A stretch of 10,825 nucleotides of DNA, taken from Chloroflexota bacterium. Its GTDB lineage: Bacteria > Chloroflexota > Dehalococcoidia > Lucifugimonadales > Lucifugimonadaceae. Made by a program: the position numbers and the translations under genes. The notes below the pieces were generated by a model. The model saw nothing but the letters and a program-made list of their open reading frames with translations. It was not told the origin of the DNA and searched no databases. How positions within the stretch are numbered: the first letter of the stretch is position 1; each line of letters opens with the position of its first letter. The stretch is taken from assembly GCA_002712125.1 (NCBI GenBank), contig PASL01000019.1, positions 70,808 through 81,632 on the forward strand. The letters are read 5' to 3'. Shown here piece after piece: positions 8,589-10,825 of the stretch.

Positions 8589-9083
8589 TTAATTTTCCTT
8601 TAAACTTGAATCTAATACTTTATTAATTAGTTCTGAATGAGTTTTTTCATCAAGAGAATTTTCTACAATTTTCTCAGCAGCAGCTATCGCTATTCCAGAA
8701 AAGTTTTTTCTTATCTCTTCAATTGCAGCCGATTTCTCTCTTTGAATGTCAATTTTAGCTTTCTCAACCAATATTTCTGATTCATCTTTTGCTTTTTCTT
8801 CAAGTTGAACTTTAAGTTTAGCTGCAGCATCTCTTGCATCTGAAACAATTTTTTGTCCTTCAATTCGAGCCGATGCAATCTCTTCTTCAATTTTTTCAGC
8901 AGTAGATTCAGCATCTTTTTTTGCATTCTCCGCTGCATCAAGGCTATTTTTTATTTTTTCTGCTCTACTATCCAGCATTCCAATTATTGGTTTATATGCT
9001 AATTTGTAAAGCAAAAAAAACAATACCAAAAAACTTACTAACTGAGTTAAAAGCTGCTGATATGTTATTCCTAATGCGTCCAT
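8589..9083 (-). CDS. atpF: ATP synthase b subunit (peripheral stalk)
   Basis: Membrane-anchored stator stalk. The 164 residues comprise one N-terminal membrane helix (about 10-30, LLTQLVSFLVLFFLLYKLAY) followed by PIIGMLDSRAEKIKNSL, the standard membrane-proximal motif. A long, highly charged Ala/Glu/Lys-rich helix (about 40-140) should form the right-handed coiled-coil dimer, and a short C-terminal part would bind delta. The ATG at 9083 is preceded by AAGGAAG. The gene is separated from atpE by 99 bases, the largest gap in the operon, containing a stem-loop. No second b-type gene is seen, so a b2 homodimer is likely. Confidence 0.97.
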   Translation of the reverse strand: MDALGITYQQLLTQLVSFLVLFFLLYKLAYKPIIGMLDSRAEKIKNSLDAAENAKKDAESTAEKIEEEIASARIEGQKIVSDARDAAAKLKVQLEEKAKDESEILVEKAKIDIQREKSAAIEEIRKNFSGIAIAAAEKIVENSLDEKTHSELINKVLDSSLKEN

Positions 9084-9127
9084 GTTTTATCTTCCTTATT
9101 CAACAAAATAATTATTTGTAACGGTTG

Positions 9128-9174
9128 TCCGCTAAGGCTATCAACTATAAATTTTTACGTGAAAGCCAAGCGGA
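9128..9174 (-). promoter_or_regulatory. GC-rich stem-loop between atpE and atpF
   Basis: In the transcript, UCCGCU (9174-9169) pairs with AGCGGA (9133-9128). After a small U/UU internal loop, GGCU (9167-9164) pairs with AGCC (9139-9136), closing a 24-base loop. The stem starts 8 bases after the atpE stop codon and has no following U run, so it does not look like an intrinsic terminator. A role in mRNA processing or in protecting the atpBE end of the transcript would fit the need for many more c subunits than other subunits. Confidence 0.55.
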
Positions 9175-9182
9175 TTCCGAAA

Positions 9183-9428
<246 letters not shown>

Positions 9429-9442
9429 CTATTTTTTCTAAA

Positions 9443-10696
9443 TCAGTGATCTTCTGCGTGGCCGTCGTCATGATCACCGTGACTGGCGACAGCCATTACG
9501 CCAAATACTAATGTGAGCATTGAAAATATAAATGCCTGGATAACACCCACAAATAACTCCAGACCCATAAATGGAATAATTCCAATTAATGGTAGCAAAA
9601 AAGCCATGGCTATAAGTAAAATTTCGCCTGCGAACATATTACCAAACAACCTAAAAGTAAAACTAATAGTCCTTGTAAGTTCACCAAAAGCTTCAAGTAT
9701 TCCAACAAATGTTGATATTGGACCTTTCTTGATTGGATTTATGATAAATTTACCACCATATCCTTTGATTCCCAGTCGTCTAAATCCCCAGATTTGAACA
9801 CTAATCATAGCCACTATAGCAATAGCTAAAGTTGTATTGATATCTGTGCTTGCTCCTCTTAGGTATGGGACTAGAAGGCCAACAGTTTTTGTACCGACTT
9901 TTTCACCTTCACCATTATAATCATATTCACTTGATATAATTTTTTTCTTTAATTTTTTGACATTTTCGAAATTGCCATTCTTAACTTCATCTTCATATTT
10001 ATGGATTTGTTCTATATCATACCCTAGTATTGAAGATAATTTAGGTCTTTGAGCCTCACCAAATCCCAAAGGTACAACCTTTCCAATCGGACCATCATCA
10101 AACATTACAAAAGTATCATTAGCATGGCTTTCTAAAACGTGAAGTTTAGCTAGGTATGTGACCTTTTCTTCATCTTCATATTTTTCACTCAATTCCAATT
10201 CATATTTGTGTGAATGATGATGAACCCATTCATCTAAATCCTCTATTCTTCCTATTGAGCCAACGCCCGGCATTATTCCTACCCAGTTTGACATCATAAC
10301 AACAAGAAAAATTGTTGTTACTAACGGCAGAAACAATCTACCAGAATGTTTTTTCCCGCCTGCAACTCCATCTGCTGTATTTGAGAAAAATTCATATATC
10401 AATTCAAAAAGAGCCTGTAATCGTGTAGGGACTTCAGACATATTACGTGTTGCCCTCCAAGACAATAAAACAAGAATAATTCCAGCAAACCAAAACATAA
10501 TAGAAGAGTTGATTAATTTATAAGATCCAATACTTGTTACTTTTTCTGCTGGTATAGAAATAAAAGGGATAGGACCACCCAAAAAACCAAACCCTAATGA
10601 AGCACCCAACGCGCCACCTAATATTGAGAAAAATAATAGAGAAATAGAAAAAAGTAAAAGTGCTAAGATTTTTGGATTTTTAATTATAGATTTCAA
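9443..10696 (-). CDS. atpB: ATP synthase a subunit with large extracytoplasmic insertion (TTG start)
   Basis: Stator half of the Fo proton channel. The 417 residues are far more than the usual 240-310. Core elements are present: an N-terminal hydrophobic helix (about 10-38), helix 1 (about 63-80), the VPTRLQALFELIYEF segment (89-103), helix 3 (121-144), helix 4 (about 285-306), the channel helix FTFRLFGNMFAGEILL (346-361) with essential Arg349 (E. coli Arg210 equivalent) and Glu358, and VIQAFIFSMLTLVFGVM (385-401) with Gln387. Between PGVGSIG (143-149) and PYLRGASTDINTTLA (277-291) is an extra stretch of about 110-130 residues, highly charged and including HHHSH (159-163). By standard topology it lies outside the membrane. 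The C-terminal tail (405-417) is rich in His and Asp. The start is TTG at 10696, directly after an in-frame TAA; the next ATG would remove the first helix. It follows the AtpI/AtpZ-like gene by 22 bases. Confidence 0.97.
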   Translation of the reverse strand: MKSIIKNPKILALLLFSISLLFFSILGGALGASLGFGFLGGPIPFISIPAEKVTSIGSYKLINSSIMFWFAGIILVLLSWRATRNMSEVPTRLQALFELIYEFFSNTADGVAGGKKHSGRLFLPLVTTIFLVVMMSNWVGIMPGVGSIGRIEDLDEWVHHHSHKYELELSEKYEDEEKVTYLAKLHVLESHANDTFVMFDDGPIGKVVPLGFGEAQRPKLSSILGYDIEQIHKYEDEVKNGNFENVKKLKKKIISSEYDYNGEGEKVGTKTVGLLVPYLRGASTDINTTLAIAIVAMISVQIWGFRRLGIKGYGGKFIINPIKKGPISTFVGILEAFGELTRTISFTFRLFGNMFAGEILLIAMAFLLPLIGIIPFMGLELFVGVIQAFIFSMLTLVFGVMAVASHGDHDDGHAEDH

Positions 10697-10718
10697 TTAT
10701 AGTTGCCTAAATAACTAA

Positions 10719-10825
10719 TTATTTTTTTGTTTTTATTAAATTAATCAATAATTTTCGCATTCCAATTAAAGATACTAACAGACCAAATAGTATTCCCAAA
10801 ATAGTAAAAAGGGGTAATGTTTGAA
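10719..10825 (-). CDS. C-terminal fragment of an AtpI/AtpZ-like membrane protein
   Basis: Only the last 34 codons, ending at a TAA (10721-10719), are in the window; the 5' part is beyond base 10825. The visible peptide has a hydrophobic helix LPLFTILGILFGLLVSLIGM, then a basic end RKLLINLIKTKK. This matches the last membrane helix and tail of AtpZ/AtpI family proteins, which precede atpB in many operons and have been proposed to help assemble the c-ring or transport Mg2+. The helix with a small-residue LGxxxG pattern and the position 22 bases before atpB support this. The fragment is too short to separate AtpI from AtpZ. Confidence 0.6.
   Translation of the reverse strand, partial: QTLPLFTILGILFGLLVSLIGMRKLLINLIKTKK

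Noticed and set aside
8711..8941. Lysine-rich open frame inside atpF in another frame on the same strand.
   Set aside because: It is a byproduct of the Ala/Glu/Lys-rich coiled-coil coding sequence, fully inside atpF, with a composition of mostly Lys, Leu and Gln.
9084..9182. Possible internal promoter before atpF (TTGATA, 18 bases, TACAAA on the minus strand).
   Set aside because: The -10 box is poor, the spacing is 18 bases, and the segment overlaps the better supported stem-loop. AT-rich DNA gives such matches by chance.

Overview
This window carries two housekeeping gene clusters, almost entirely on the minus strand, in an AT-rich bacterial genome. The sequence suggests a member of Chloroflexota, possibly a low-GC marine SAR202-like lineage. 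That is an inference from three things: the heat-shock operon is headed by an HspR-type MerR repressor, the a subunit of ATP synthase has a Chloroflexota-like core with AtpI/AtpZ-atpB-E-F-H-A-G-D-C order, and there is a small CxxC/CxxC protein. An AT-rich actinobacterium is the main alternative. No mobile element, CRISPR array, tRNA or rRNA is visible.

Layout, read in the direction of minus-strand transcription. From 10825 down to 3911 lies the F1Fo ATP synthase operon: the last 34 codons of an AtpI/AtpZ-like membrane protein, then atpB (a), atpE (c), atpF (b), atpH (delta), atpA (alpha), atpG (gamma), atpD (beta) and atpC (epsilon). Spacing is tight except for about 100 bases between atpE and atpF, which hold a GC-rich stem-loop. 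Three genes (atpB, atpE, atpG) start with TTG. The a subunit carries a large charged extracytoplasmic insertion. The epsilon subunit consists only of its N-terminal domain.

From 3734 to 3895 is the only plus-strand gene, a 53-residue zinc-ribbon protein converging on atpC. Both stop codons lie in one perfect AT-only inverted repeat. Between this gene and the next cluster is a divergent control region (3482-3733). It has a consensus sigma70 promoter for the heat-shock operon (TTGACA-17-TACAAT) overlapped by a HAIR-like inverted repeat (TTGACA-N7-TGTCAA), and a second promoter (TTGAAA-17-TATGAT) for the zinc-ribbon gene.

From 3481 down to 1 is the heat-shock cluster: hspR, grpE, dnaK, then the first 155 codons of a fumarylacetoacetate hydrolase-family gene. 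HspR would repress its own promoter and hence grpE and dnaK. GrpE is the nucleotide exchange factor for DnaK. No dnaJ follows dnaK here.

Most of this is conserved core machinery. The most unusual points are the a-subunit insertion, the TTG starts and the compact HspR operator/promoter with its divergent small gene. I did not find a clearly new multi-gene system.
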